Source: UBA1370 sp964515115 (GTDB lineage Bacteria; Patescibacteriota; Microgenomatia; UBA1400; PJMF01). Taken from it: a stretch of 13,890 bases of DNA. A program made the translations under genes and the position numbers. Shown one piece after another: positions 1-7,013 of the stretch. The notes under the pieces are model-generated. The model did not search any database. It saw only the letters and a list, made by a program, of their open reading frames with translations, and was not told the DNA's origin. The DNA lies in assembly GCA_964515115.1 (NCBI GenBank), contig CAZESB010000018.1, positions 1-13,890 of the forward strand. Reading direction: 5' to 3'. Position 1 is the stretch's first letter. Each line of letters starts with the position of its first letter.

Positions 1-3000
1 TCAAGCAATATGTCAGCTCTGTTTGCTGATAATGTCACCAACAACACCACTAAATTAGCCAGAATTGGTCTGAGGCATTATATAAACGCTGAAGAGCCAG
101 TAGGCTTGATTTATGCTGAATCAAACTTTTCTAACACCACCAACAGTATTCATATTGGCGGTGGTGTATCCCAGTTTAACGCCGCCAACACCATTAGCTT
201 TTACACTGCCGCTAATAGCACTACTACCACTGGTACTGCCCGGATGTTTATTAACGCTGCTGGTGATGTAGGCATTGGGACTACTAGTCCGGCCAATCCA
301 TTTCATGTATTTAAAAATGTTAGCACTTTTGGTGGAAGCGCTTTCGGCCAAAGCGCGGCAGTGCAACTATCTGTTGGTCCTGGAGCTCACGAGCCCATCC
401 TGAGATTTCAGACAAATGGTACTTCCAGATGGGAGCTGTTTACTTACGGAACTACTTCTGGAAATGCTGGCAAGTTTGGTATTGCCGATGGAACCAACCA
501 CACTAGTCCTGCATTGGTGATTGATACAAATAAATTTGTGGGGATTGGGACTACTGGTCCATCAGCACTTCTCGAGGTAGCAGGAGCATTTGGTACCAGT
601 ACTACTGGCTTCAAACTTTACAATAATTCAGCGGCGTCTACTAGCAATATCTCAGAAATTGGCTTTAACCTTAATAGAACAACTGGAGGACAAACACAAA
701 CTGCGGCTATACGAGGACTTATCACTGATATTAACAATGAGTTACCCCATGGTGAACTTTCATTCATGACGGTTGGCTCATATCCTTTTGGATCTCCAGG
801 AGGTCCCCCTTCAGAAAAAATGAGAATAAATTGGCGTGGTCAAGTTGGTATTGGAACAGATAGTCCTGTTGCCAGACTTGACGTCGTAAGCTTCGCAGGA
901 GGGTTTATGTTTGATCCAGAGATAACAGCCTTATTCAGCGATAGCATCAATAATAATGTAGATAAGTATACGCGCATTGGACTCCGCCACCGCCAAAATG
1001 CAGAAGAACCAGTGGGATTAATCTTTGCTGGATCAGAAACTACTGGCAACTATCTTCACTTCGGCGGCGGTGCAGACCAGTTTAACGCCGCTACCAACAT
1101 AAACTTCTACACCGCTGCCAACACTACCACCACTATCGGCACTGCCCGAATGACTATTGATTCTGTTGGTTCGGTTGGTATCAATAACTTAAATCCGAGC
1201 GAAAAACTCGACATTGGTGCGGGTAATATCGAAATCGATCTTGAGTATGGTATTGGAAGACAAATTGGCGGCGCCACATTTACCCACGGCTCCAAAACGA
1301 TTCCGCAATATGGTTTAATTTGGTCGCAGTTAGATTACCAGACTAATCCTGGAGCTCAACTTTCTGGCTATGGAGGTGTAAGTATCTATACAGGCGGAAC
1401 TCCAAGGATCACTGTCACTCAAGCTGGCCTTGTCGGCATTGGTACTACTAGTCCAGAAACCCCATTACATGTTNNNNNNNNNNNNNNNNNNNNNNNNNNN
1501 NNNNNNNNNNNNNNNNNNNNNNNNNNNNNNNNNNNNNNNNNNNNNNNNNNNNNNNNNNNNNNNNNNNNNNNNNCATGTTAATGGTAACGCCAGGGTTGTT
1601 TTTGCGGCTGCCGCGGCTAATACTGTGTGTCGAGACGGTAATGGCACTTTTACCACCTGCTCCTCCCTGGCTCAATATAAAGATAACAAACAAAACTTGT
1701 CTCTTGGGCTTGAAACTATTATGCAGTTGCGGCCAGTGGAATTTGACTGGAACATTGATGATAAATCTCATGACCTTGGCTTGATTGCTGAGGAAGTGGC
1801 CGCTGTTAATCCAATTTTGGCTCAGTATGAGTCTGATGGCTCTCTTTCTGGTGTCAAATACCATCACATGGTAGCGCTCTTGGTTAAAGGCATCCAACAG
1901 CAGCAAGAACAGATTGTCTCGCTCTCTTCGCAGCTGGCTCTTCTCAACCCCAACACCAGTGCTGCCCTACAACTGAACAATTTCTTCATTGATTCTACTG
2001 GCAATTTGGCAATCGAGAAAACAGCTAACGACAACTACCAAGTTAGAGATACCGCTAACAACTCTCTTGCCACTGCTGTGGGCAGAATGGCTGAACTGGT
2101 GGTGGGCCGGATACGTGCTGGCTCGATTGCTGTGCGTGAGCTGAGTGTCGATACTCTTACCATCGCTGGCCTACCGCTGCAGGATTATATCGCATCTACT
2201 CTGCTGCAAATGGGTGGCGGTCCGGAGGGTGATGGCTCCGGTGAGCTAATTTCCCCAGTGGCTCATCTGGACAGCCTGGAGGTAACGGGTGAAACTTTGC
2301 TCGCCGACCTGCTGGTAACGGAAAATGCCACTTTCTCTGGTACTTTGACTGCTGAAACCACACTGCTGGGTGAGCTGACCGCTGAAACCGCCACCATTGC
2401 CGGCACTCTGGTGGCCGAAAACATTGAAGCGGGTGATATCACCGCTGCCACCATCAGTGCCCACTCAACTCGCCTGGCCATGCTGGAGTCTAGGGTGGCG
2501 GAGTTTGAGCGAGTTAAAGCCGAGACTGCCGAGTTCATGGACGCCACTATTTCTGGCACCCTCTACGCCGATACCATCATGGTACGCAACAAAATTGCCT
2601 TAGCTGAGGAAAAGCCCTCAATCATTGAGATTATCAAAGAAAAAGTGGTGCAGGAAGAAGGTGGGAGTGAGAGTGGTGGTGGTAACCTGCAACCGGTCTA
2701 TGACACTGTGGCTGGCAGTGGCTATGAAGCTTCCAGTTCTGCTGATCTGGATTGGCAGTTGAGTGAGCTGCAGTTGGCCACTTCGGATGTAGTCATTACT
2801 GGCCAAGCGCTCTACCTAGACAACTACCTTAGAGTTAATGGTTCGGCTTTCATTGCCGATTCGCTGGGAGTGGGCGGCCAACTGCTGGTGGGACAAGGGA
2901 TGAGGCTGGCTGATGGTAGTATTAGCTACACCGCTCCGGCCGGGGCTGAACAGCTCTTGGAGATTCAACCGAGTGGTGCTGGCACACTTTCCCTCATGGC

Positions 3001-3553
3001 CGGCCTGCTCACCCTCACCGAGGACGGCCACGTCACCATCAGCGGTAACCTCACCGTCGCCGGCGCCCTTGAAGTCCAAGACACGCTGCTGGCTAATCTC
3101 ATCCAACCCGCCGATTTCGGCAACCCCTTCCAAGTCCAAGTAGCTGGTGCCGATACCTCCTCAGGTGAAGTTAAAGAATCCCGCTTCGAGATCATCAACG
3201 AACTGGGTACCCCAGTAGCTACCATCTCTGCCGAGGGTAGAGCTGATTTTGCTGCTGGCATTGGGGTAGGTTCAGAAAAACTTAGTGTTTCAGAAGATGA
3301 CAGCGAAGTTGAGAGCAACAAAACCTCTGGTCGGGCTGCCGTACCAGCCGGAGCCAAAGAAATCACCATTCGCTCACAGCTCATTACCGAAAACTCACTC
3401 ATTTACGTCACTCCGGTTGGTAGCACCCAAAATCAAGTGCTTTACGTTAAATCACAGCAGGCCAACAACTCGGACACCAGTGGCAAGTTCGTTGTCGGTT
3501 TCGATGCCACTACTCCTGAAAAAGTTAACTTTAATTGGTGGATAGTGAACTAG
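1..3553 (+). CDS. Giant surface fibre-like protein with internal peptidase S74 (intramolecular chaperone) domain; 5' end outside window, internal assembly gap
   Basis: The frame is open from base 1, so the true start lies outside the window. Visible: 491 codons before the gap and 659 after it. The left part carries five VGIGTTSP/L-x-V repeats and a duplicated module of about 95 residues. After the gap comes a peptidase S74 domain (about 1658-1960): a Ser codon at 1664 and a Lys codon at 1679, spaced i/i+5 as in the Ser-Lys dyad of phage tailspike chaperones, then LRPVEFDW, DLGLIAEEV and VKYHHMVALLVKGI, ending in a Q-rich heptad stretch. About 530 residues follow, with short repeats (ATFSGTL, TAETATIAGTL), a second predicted coiled coil (about 2467-2540) and a conserved-looking end (SLIYVTP, NFNWWIVN). 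S74 domains trimerise fibres and cleave themselves at the Ser. A surface adhesin or fibre is inferred; substrate and anchoring are unknown. The visible part contains no signal peptide or membrane segment. Stop is TAG. Confidence 0.85.
13..309 (+). repeat. Module copy A of the fibre protein (about 99 residues)
   Basis: This copy reads SALFAD..., RIGLRH, NAEEPVGLI, QFNAA, FYTAAN and TARM, and ends in VGIGTTSP. It matches copy B (925-1215), which lies exactly 912 bp (304 codons) downstream. The DNA has diverged mainly at third positions, which points to an old duplication kept under protein-level selection. Confidence 0.85.
268..1473 (+). repeat. Five VGIGTTSP-(n)-L/F-x-V repeat motifs
   Basis: Copies start at 268 (VGIGTTSP), 538 (VGIGTTGP), 844 (VGIGTDSP), 1174 (VGINNLNP) and 1432 (VGIGTTSP). 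Each is followed about six residues later by FHV, LEV, LDV, LDI or LHV. Spacing varies from 258 to 330 bp, so the motif caps units of different length. It is common in bacterial and phage fibre-like proteins. The last copy runs directly into the assembly gap. Confidence 0.85.
925..1215 (+). repeat. Module copy B of the fibre protein (about 97 residues)
   Basis: This copy reads TALFSD..., RIGLRH, NAEEPVGLI, QFNAA, FYTAAN and TARM, followed by a degenerate VGINNLNP motif. It aligns with copy A (13-309) along its whole length with a two-residue deletion after the NAEEPVGLI block. Confidence 0.85.
1474..1573. other. Assembly gap of exactly 100 N
   Basis: A run of 100 N is a common placeholder for a scaffold gap of unknown size. 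It shifts the frame on paper (frame 1 before, frame 2 after). Both edges carry the in-frame hexamer CATGTT (1468-1473 and 1574-1579). Merging them gives an uninterrupted reading ...PETPLHVNGNARVVF.... The gap therefore does not indicate a broken gene. Confidence 0.97.
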
Positions 3554-3557
3554 ATTA

Positions 3558-3588
3558 AAGCTGGCGAGAATCTCGGCTTATTTCGTTT
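3558..3588 (+). terminator. Possible weak terminator after the fibre gene
   Basis: Starting four bases after the stop, AAGC and CGAG (separated by a bulged TGG) can pair with CTCG and GCTT around an AAT loop. This is followed by ATTTCGTTT. The stem is short and the T tract imperfect, so this is only a plausible terminator. Confidence 0.35.
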
Positions 3589-3604
3589 ACTACTCCCTTG
3601 TACT

Positions 3605-3661
3605 TTGTTAATAATTAACAACATTTACTAGCTGTTGTTAGTGCTTGTTAATAGTTAACAA
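3605..3661. repeat. Pair of TTGTTAAT-type palindromes in the convergent spacer
   Basis: TTGTTAATAATTAACAA (3605-3621) and TTGTTAATAGTTAACAA (3645-3661) are near-identical palindromes with centres exactly 40 bp apart. Between them TAACAACA (3616-3623) pairs with TGTTGTTA (3633-3640) around a 9-nt loop. The spacer 3554-3707 separates the ends of two convergent genes, so no promoter function is expected. I see no gene in it. Confidence 0.7.
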
Positions 3662-3707
3662 AACTCAAGGGATCTCAAAAGACTCTGTGGTGTTTGGTTT
3701 GCTAATA

Positions 3708-4148
3708 CTAATCGGCGCACTCGTAGTAATAGTTTTCGCCCGGTACCGCTGTTGCCCCACAGCGGGTAGCGCTGGCAGCAATATCTTTGTCACCGCTATT
3801 ATGCAGTTCCGCTCTTAAGAGAAAAGATTCGCCGCCGCTCCGACTCTGATAGTAGCAATTTTCCGGGACATCACGCATATAGATCACGGTACCAGCCGCA
3901 TTTTGAAATATGTTCCCAACCACTCCAGTGATACTTCGGCAACCCGTCTCACTTGCCGTCACTGGATAACTTTGATTATCGTTGTAATACATCCGCAGCG
4001 CCGTCTTAAATTGCTTGAGGTCGTTTTTCAGCGCCGAGTCCCTGCCCCGCTCCCTAATGCCCACCATATTAGCCAACAACAAAGCACTCAAAATGCCAAT
4101 GATGCTAATTACCACCAGTAACTCAATTAAAGTAAAACCTGATTTCAT
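3708..4148 (-). CDS. Type IV pilin-like protein (prepilin N-terminal motif)
   Basis: This is a 146-residue protein with a three-residue leader (MKS) and then the class III prepilin signature G-FTLIE: Gly4 at the cleavage point, Phe5 as mature residue 1 and Glu9 as mature residue 5. A hydrophobic helix of about 20 residues follows, then the amphipathic part GRDSALKNDLKQFKTALRMYYNDNQSYP typical of pseudopilins. After cleavage and N-methylation by a prepilin peptidase, such proteins assemble into type IV pili or type II-secretion pseudopili; no peptidase or assembly ATPase is visible here. It is the last gene of a three-pilin operon, 23 bp after the preceding gene, with its own strong ribosome site. 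The mature globular part has four Cys. Major or minor pilin cannot be decided from sequence. Confidence 0.9.
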   Translation of the reverse strand: MKSGFTLIELLVVISIIGILSALLLANMVGIRERGRDSALKNDLKQFKTALRMYYNDNQSYPVTASETGCRSITGVVGNIFQNAAGTVIYMRDVPENCYYQSRSGGESFLLRAELHNSGDKDIAASATRCGATAVPGENYYYECAD

Positions 4149-4153
4149 TTTTT

Positions 4154-4159
4154 CTCCTT
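4154..4159 (-). promoter_or_regulatory. Ribosome binding site AAGGAG
   Basis: AAGGAG lies 5 nt upstream of the ATG at 4148 on the minus strand. It is the best Shine-Dalgarno match in the window and fixes the start of the third pilin gene. Confidence 0.85.
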
Positions 4160-4171
4160 AATTTATTAACT

Positions 4172-4864
4172 CTAAGTTCCTGGATCAATAGGCAAACCAG
4201 GCCCACCCGGCTCTACTGGAATAGGTGATCCCGGCGGAGTCCTCGTCGGTGGCGGTGTCGGTGAAGCCGGTGGTGATGTTGGTGGTGTCTCGCTCGCATC
4301 TTCCGAATCATCATGGGCTGTTGTCGCGTCTACTTCCGGAACTAGTGATCTATTAGTGCTGCTCAAGCCATAACTGCAGAGAGTGCTGCCACCGCAATCC
4401 ATACCTTCGTAAAACAATACCTGCCCATCTTCATCTTTTACCAAAACCCCATCTTGATCATTTTCCAAATAAGCGAAAATGGCATAATCCCTACCATCAT
4501 CAGAATCATAGTAATATTGCCTGCCGTCTACCGGATCTTTGGGCAGTTGCACCATGTAAGTAATGTTGTCCCTGGCAAAAATAGCTCCCCAGTTGCAAAC
4601 GGAAGGCGGGCCGCTGCCGCCACAACCGATAATTTCTCCATTACCGCTTGACTCCGGATAGTAGCCGTGATCGTTGTAATACACCTCCAAAGCGGTGGTA
4701 ATCTGATGCAAATCCTCTTTGCGGCGCGAATCCCTGCCCTTTTTTTGTGCTCCCATAAAAGTATTCACCCCAATCGTCACCAAAATACCGATAATCACCA
4801 TCACTACCAAGATTTCCAAAAGCGTGAAACCTGAATTTTGGGTTTTGTTTGGTGTTTTATTCAT
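4172..4864 (-). CDS. Type IV pilin-like protein with Pro/Ser/Thr-rich C-terminal tail
   Basis: This is a 230-residue protein. I chose the ATG at 4864, not the in-frame ATG at 4936, because it has a proper ribosome site, avoids a 62-bp overlap with the upstream gene and gives a normal leader. The leader is 12 residues ending in Gly12, then FTLLE with Glu17 as mature residue 5, then a hydrophobic helix and GRDSRRKEDLHQITTALEVYYNDHGYYPE. The globular part contains DPVDGRQYYYDSDDGRDYAIFAYLE, a pseudopilin-like segment rich in Asp. The last 40 or so residues are dominated by Pro, Thr and Ser with a few Gly, likely an extended, possibly glycosylated tail. It is the middle gene of the pilin operon and starts 10 bp after the stop of the first. 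Partner proteins are not encoded nearby. Confidence 0.9.
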   Translation of the reverse strand: MNKTPNKTQNSGFTLLEILVVMVIIGILVTIGVNTFMGAQKKGRDSRRKEDLHQITTALEVYYNDHGYYPESSGNGEIIGCGGSGPPSVCNWGAIFARDNITYMVQLPKDPVDGRQYYYDSDDGRDYAIFAYLENDQDGVLVKDEDGQVLFYEGMDCGGSTLCSYGLSSTNRSLVPEVDATTAHDDSEDASETPPTSPPASPTPPPTRTPPGSPIPVEPGGPGLPIDPGT

Positions 4865-4871
4865 ATGACTG

Positions 4872-4876
4872 TCCTT
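4872..4876 (-). promoter_or_regulatory. Ribosome binding site AAGGA overlapping the upstream stop codon
   Basis: On the minus strand the stop of the first pilin gene and the ribosome site of the second share bases (TAAGGA), 7 nt before the ATG at 4864. This supports the shorter start and suggests translational coupling between the first two pilin genes. Confidence 0.75.
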
Positions 4877-5588
4877 AATAATTACAATTATTATTTTCAC
4901 TCTGGCACAAATCCACACTGGCATAAGCAGGACCATTACAAACTCCGCCGGTGCTGAGATTAAACCACTGGCAGCCTCCGCTAGCAGATTGGCTGTTAAT
5001 GCAGCACCAACCCGAAGTCAAACCTGGAGTGCCTGCGCCCAACCCCACCGGTACACCTTCCGAAACTCCGTATTGATAATCCTCCGGCTGCCAACGCTGA
5101 ACGCCGTAATAATCTAGGTTTTCTTGAACCAAGCCGCAGCCGCCCGTACAACCCAGGTTGGCAATGACTGGATCGCCGCTCCACTCCATGGGCGCATACA
5201 CTCTGAAACCGCTGCAGTGGTTTTCTGTATCTGGGTACGGCAAATAAACATACGGCTCTCTGGTAGCCGGATCGCAAGGCACCTGATTGATGTAGGGCGC
5301 CAGATCGCTGCTGCTACAAGTTGCCAGAATGTCCGGCGGCGGATAACAGCCGTTGTCGCTGTAGTACTCTTCAAAAGCCACCTTGATTCGGTGAAGATCG
5401 TCCTTGCGCTCAGCATCGCGGGCTTTTTTCATGGCGCCAGCGTTGAGGTACTGGAAAGCAATCACCGCCAAAATCGCTAACAGGGCGACGATAATGATCA
5501 CTTCAATCAGGGTGAAACCTTGGTTAGAGGTCTTTTGGAGCCTAGTTGAGCGGGCTAAGCAGACGGGCTGGGCAAAAGGGCGGTTCAT
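4875..5588 (-). CDS. Cysteine-rich type IV pilin-like protein, first gene of pilin operon
   Basis: This is a 237-residue protein with a 24-residue leader rich in basic residues, ending in Gly24, then FTLIE (Glu29 as mature residue 5), a long aliphatic helix and ARDAERKDDLHRIKVAFEEYYSDNGCYPP. The mature part has 12 Cys, including a WCC pair and a GCTGGCG cluster. This is high for a pilin and suggests several disulfides outside the cell. The C-terminal half also carries aromatic and Gly-rich stretches and does not resemble a family I can name. No Shine-Dalgarno sequence precedes the ATG. A promoter-like -10 lies about 10 bp upstream, so it is probably translated from a nearly leaderless mRNA. 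The stop TAA is followed within 10 bp by the next pilin start. Confidence 0.88.
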   Translation of the reverse strand: MNRPFAQPVCLARSTRLQKTSNQGFTLIEVIIIVALLAILAVIAFQYLNAGAMKKARDAERKDDLHRIKVAFEEYYSDNGCYPPPDILATCSSSDLAPYINQVPCDPATREPYVYLPYPDTENHCSGFRVYAPMEWSGDPVIANLGCTGGCGLVQENLDYYGVQRWQPEDYQYGVSEGVPVGLGAGTPGLTSGWCCINSQSASGGCQWFNLSTGGVCNGPAYASVDLCQSENNNCNY

Positions 5589-5598
5589 GGCTATTTTT

Positions 5599-5628
5599 AC
5601 TATATGACTACACTATACCCTATTGCAA
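5599..5628 (-). promoter_or_regulatory. Putative sigma-70-type promoter of the pilin operon
   Basis: On the minus strand TTGCAA (5628-5623), an 18-bp spacer and TATAGT (5604-5599) predict a start only a few bases before the ATG at 5588. An inverted repeat AACTG/CAGTT (5627-5631 and 5640-5644) abuts the -35 element and may be regulatory. A second TATAGT lies at 5617-5612 without a good -35. Confidence 0.45.
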
Positions 5629-5688
5629 CTGCCTTTTGCCAGTTTTTGGTTAACTAGCTTACTTTAATGTTCCACCCTGAAGAAGCGC

Positions 5689-6816
5689 TCAAGACAAAAA
5701 CTGCAAGTAGTTTTCCTTATTGACAACTTCCACTGCGCCCTCAGGGTAAGTGGTTGTGAATGATTGAGCGTGTTTTGCTTGCTTACCATTATACTTAAAC
5801 TCAAAGCCAAACAGCTTGCCTTCCCGCTCTTCTATCCAATCAATTTCATGCTGATCCCAAGTTCGCCAGAAGTAAGTATTGGCATAAATTTTATGGTACT
5901 GCATTTTTTTCAACCTCTCGGCCACCAGGAAATTTTCCCACAGCTGGCCTAGATCGTTACGATTTTCCAATGAGTTGTAAGAAGAAATAATCGCGTTGCG
6001 TAGACCAGTGTCAAAGAAATAGTACTTGGATTTGGTGGTGATTTCTTTTCTCAGATTTCGAGAGTAGCCCCCAAGGTTGAAAATAATAAACGACTTCTCA
6101 AATAAATCCAAATACCGCCCTACAGTTTTATAATCCAAACCCACCTGGGTAGCAATTTCATTTAAAGAAACTTCGCTGCCCACCTGAAAAGCCAGTAATT
6201 TGAGAATATTTAGCAAAACCTTAGAGCCTTTGACTTCCTGAAAAGCCAAAATGTCCTTGAATAGATATGAATCCCTCAGTTCATTCAGCAGCTCGATTTT
6301 CTTATTCTGCTTTTTTTCGGTAATAACCGCTGGGTAACTGCCATAGACCAGCAAATCGGGTAGCAATTGCTCCAGTTCAAAAGCATTGTAGGTGGCTTTT
6401 AACTCCAAAAGCGCTACCGGATACATTTTCAGATCCCACTTACGACCCACCAGCGGCTCTCCCACCTGACCTGCTAACTCAAAAGAAGATGAGCCAGTGG
6501 CAATAATTTTAAGTTTCGGAAAATTATCCACCAAGATTTTCAAGCCCATGCCGATGTTGGGAATAAGTTGAGCCTCATCTATCGCCAGCAAATCCAAGCT
6601 CTCTACAAAAGTAGTTAGTCGCTTGAAGCTCTGTGAGCCGAGAATCTCCTGAACTTCCAGGTTGTCGCCATTTACCAGCCGGCTTTTGCCGGAGAAATTT
6701 TTTAAGTATTGGCGCAGCAAAGTGGTTTTACCTACCCGTCGCGGGCCAAACAGCAAAAGGACCCTGCCAGGGGTAAAATATTTGTCTAAGTCTTGGTAGT
6801 GACGCTGAATTTTCAT
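5689..6816 (-). CDS. AAA-type ATPase with C-terminal DUF4143 (AAA_14/DUF4143 family)
   Basis: This is a 375-residue, full-length protein. The N-terminal P-loop domain has Walker A GPRRVGKT (24-31), Walker B LLAIDEAQ (76-83) and a sensor-like ATGSSSFEL (106-114). A winged-helix-like middle (about 216-250, LNEIATQVGLDYKTVGRYLDLF) leads into the DUF4143 region. This ends in a PD-(D/E)xK-like pattern: EIDWI (324-328) and FEFK (338-341). These proteins are widespread, often horizontally acquired and of uncertain role; DNA binding or nuclease activity is plausible from the folds but untested. It is a single-gene unit with its own promoter and is the only gene here ending in TGA. No Shine-Dalgarno sequence is present, and the predicted transcription start coincides with the ATG. 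It lies 100 bp upstream of the pilin operon on the same strand; a functional link is not evident. Confidence 0.9.
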   Translation of the reverse strand: MKIQRHYQDLDKYFTPGRVLLLFGPRRVGKTTLLRQYLKNFSGKSRLVNGDNLEVQEILGSQSFKRLTTFVESLDLLAIDEAQLIPNIGMGLKILVDNFPKLKIIATGSSSFELAGQVGEPLVGRKWDLKMYPVALLELKATYNAFELEQLLPDLLVYGSYPAVITEKKQNKKIELLNELRDSYLFKDILAFQEVKGSKVLLNILKLLAFQVGSEVSLNEIATQVGLDYKTVGRYLDLFEKSFIIFNLGGYSRNLRKEITTKSKYYFFDTGLRNAIISSYNSLENRNDLGQLWENFLVAERLKKMQYHKIYANTYFWRTWDQHEIDWIEEREGKLFGFEFKYNGKQAKHAQSFTTTYPEGAVEVVNKENYLQFLS

Positions 6817-6822
6817 GACTCA

Positions 6823-6851
6823 ATTATGTCACAATCCTTAAAATCAGTCAA
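6823..6851 (-). promoter_or_regulatory. Sigma-70-type promoter of the ATPase gene, leaderless
   Basis: On the minus strand TTGACT (6851-6846), exactly 17 bp and CATAAT (6828-6823) form a strong consensus-like promoter. The start would fall 6-8 nt downstream at about 6816, the A of the ATG, giving a leaderless mRNA. The -35 lies in the middle of one palindrome and the spacer covers one of its arms. Confidence 0.7.
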
Positions 6852-6893
6852 TTTTTAGGATTGTGACTCCTAAGAATCGGCCGATTTTGAGGA
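6828..6893. promoter_or_regulatory. Operator-like tandem pair of 26-bp palindromes
   Basis: Palindrome 1 spans 6835-6860 and palindrome 2 spans 6868-6893, exactly 33 bp apart. They match at 20 of 26 positions. Each is built from inverted half-sites of the form TCCTNAAAATCRG; the four half-sites are at 6835, 6860 (minus), 6868 and 6893 (minus). Around palindrome 1 the symmetry extends to GTCACAATCCT (6828-6838) and AGGATTGTGAC (6857-6867), giving 17-bp arms with one mismatch and a 6-nt loop. Palindrome 2 pairs at 11 of 13 positions with no loop. The site sits between divergent genes and overlaps the ATPase promoter, so a dimeric repressor acting on one or both genes is the simplest reading. 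Confidence 0.7.
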
Positions 6894-7013
6894 TTTTACC
6901 CCCATATCACCTTTATGCAAATACCTTTATTCCCCTTTACAAACAAGGGTAAAACTTGATTAAATAGAGAGGTAATTACTCCAAGAAAAGTATTAAAAAT
7001 CGAAAGCAAAATT
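6894..7013 (+). promoter_or_regulatory. Upstream region of the TPR membrane protein gene; weak promoter candidate
   Basis: TTTACA (6936-6941), 18 bp and TTAAAT (6960-6965) are a weak promoter candidate with a leader of about 40 nt. TTTTACCC (6894-6901) and GGGTAAAA (6947-6954) form an 8-bp inverted repeat, and ACCTTTAT occurs twice (6909-6916, 6923-6930). No clear ribosome site precedes the ATG at 7014. Confidence 0.3.

Noticed and set aside
1430..1581. Apparent frameshift or split of the fibre gene at the N run
   Set aside because: The frame change is produced by the arbitrary length of the 100-N placeholder; the edges join in frame when the shared CATGTT is merged.
2965..3402. 145-codon open frame on the minus strand
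   Set aside because: Antisense to the GC-rich part of the fibre gene; Ser/Pro/Ala-rich shadow with no start signals.
4865..4936. N-terminal extension of the second pilin to an upstream in-frame ATG at 4936
   Set aside because: It would overlap the first pilin gene by 62 bp, has no ribosome site and would put 24 unlikely residues before a normal prepilin leader; the ATG at 4864 has AAGGA 7 nt upstream.
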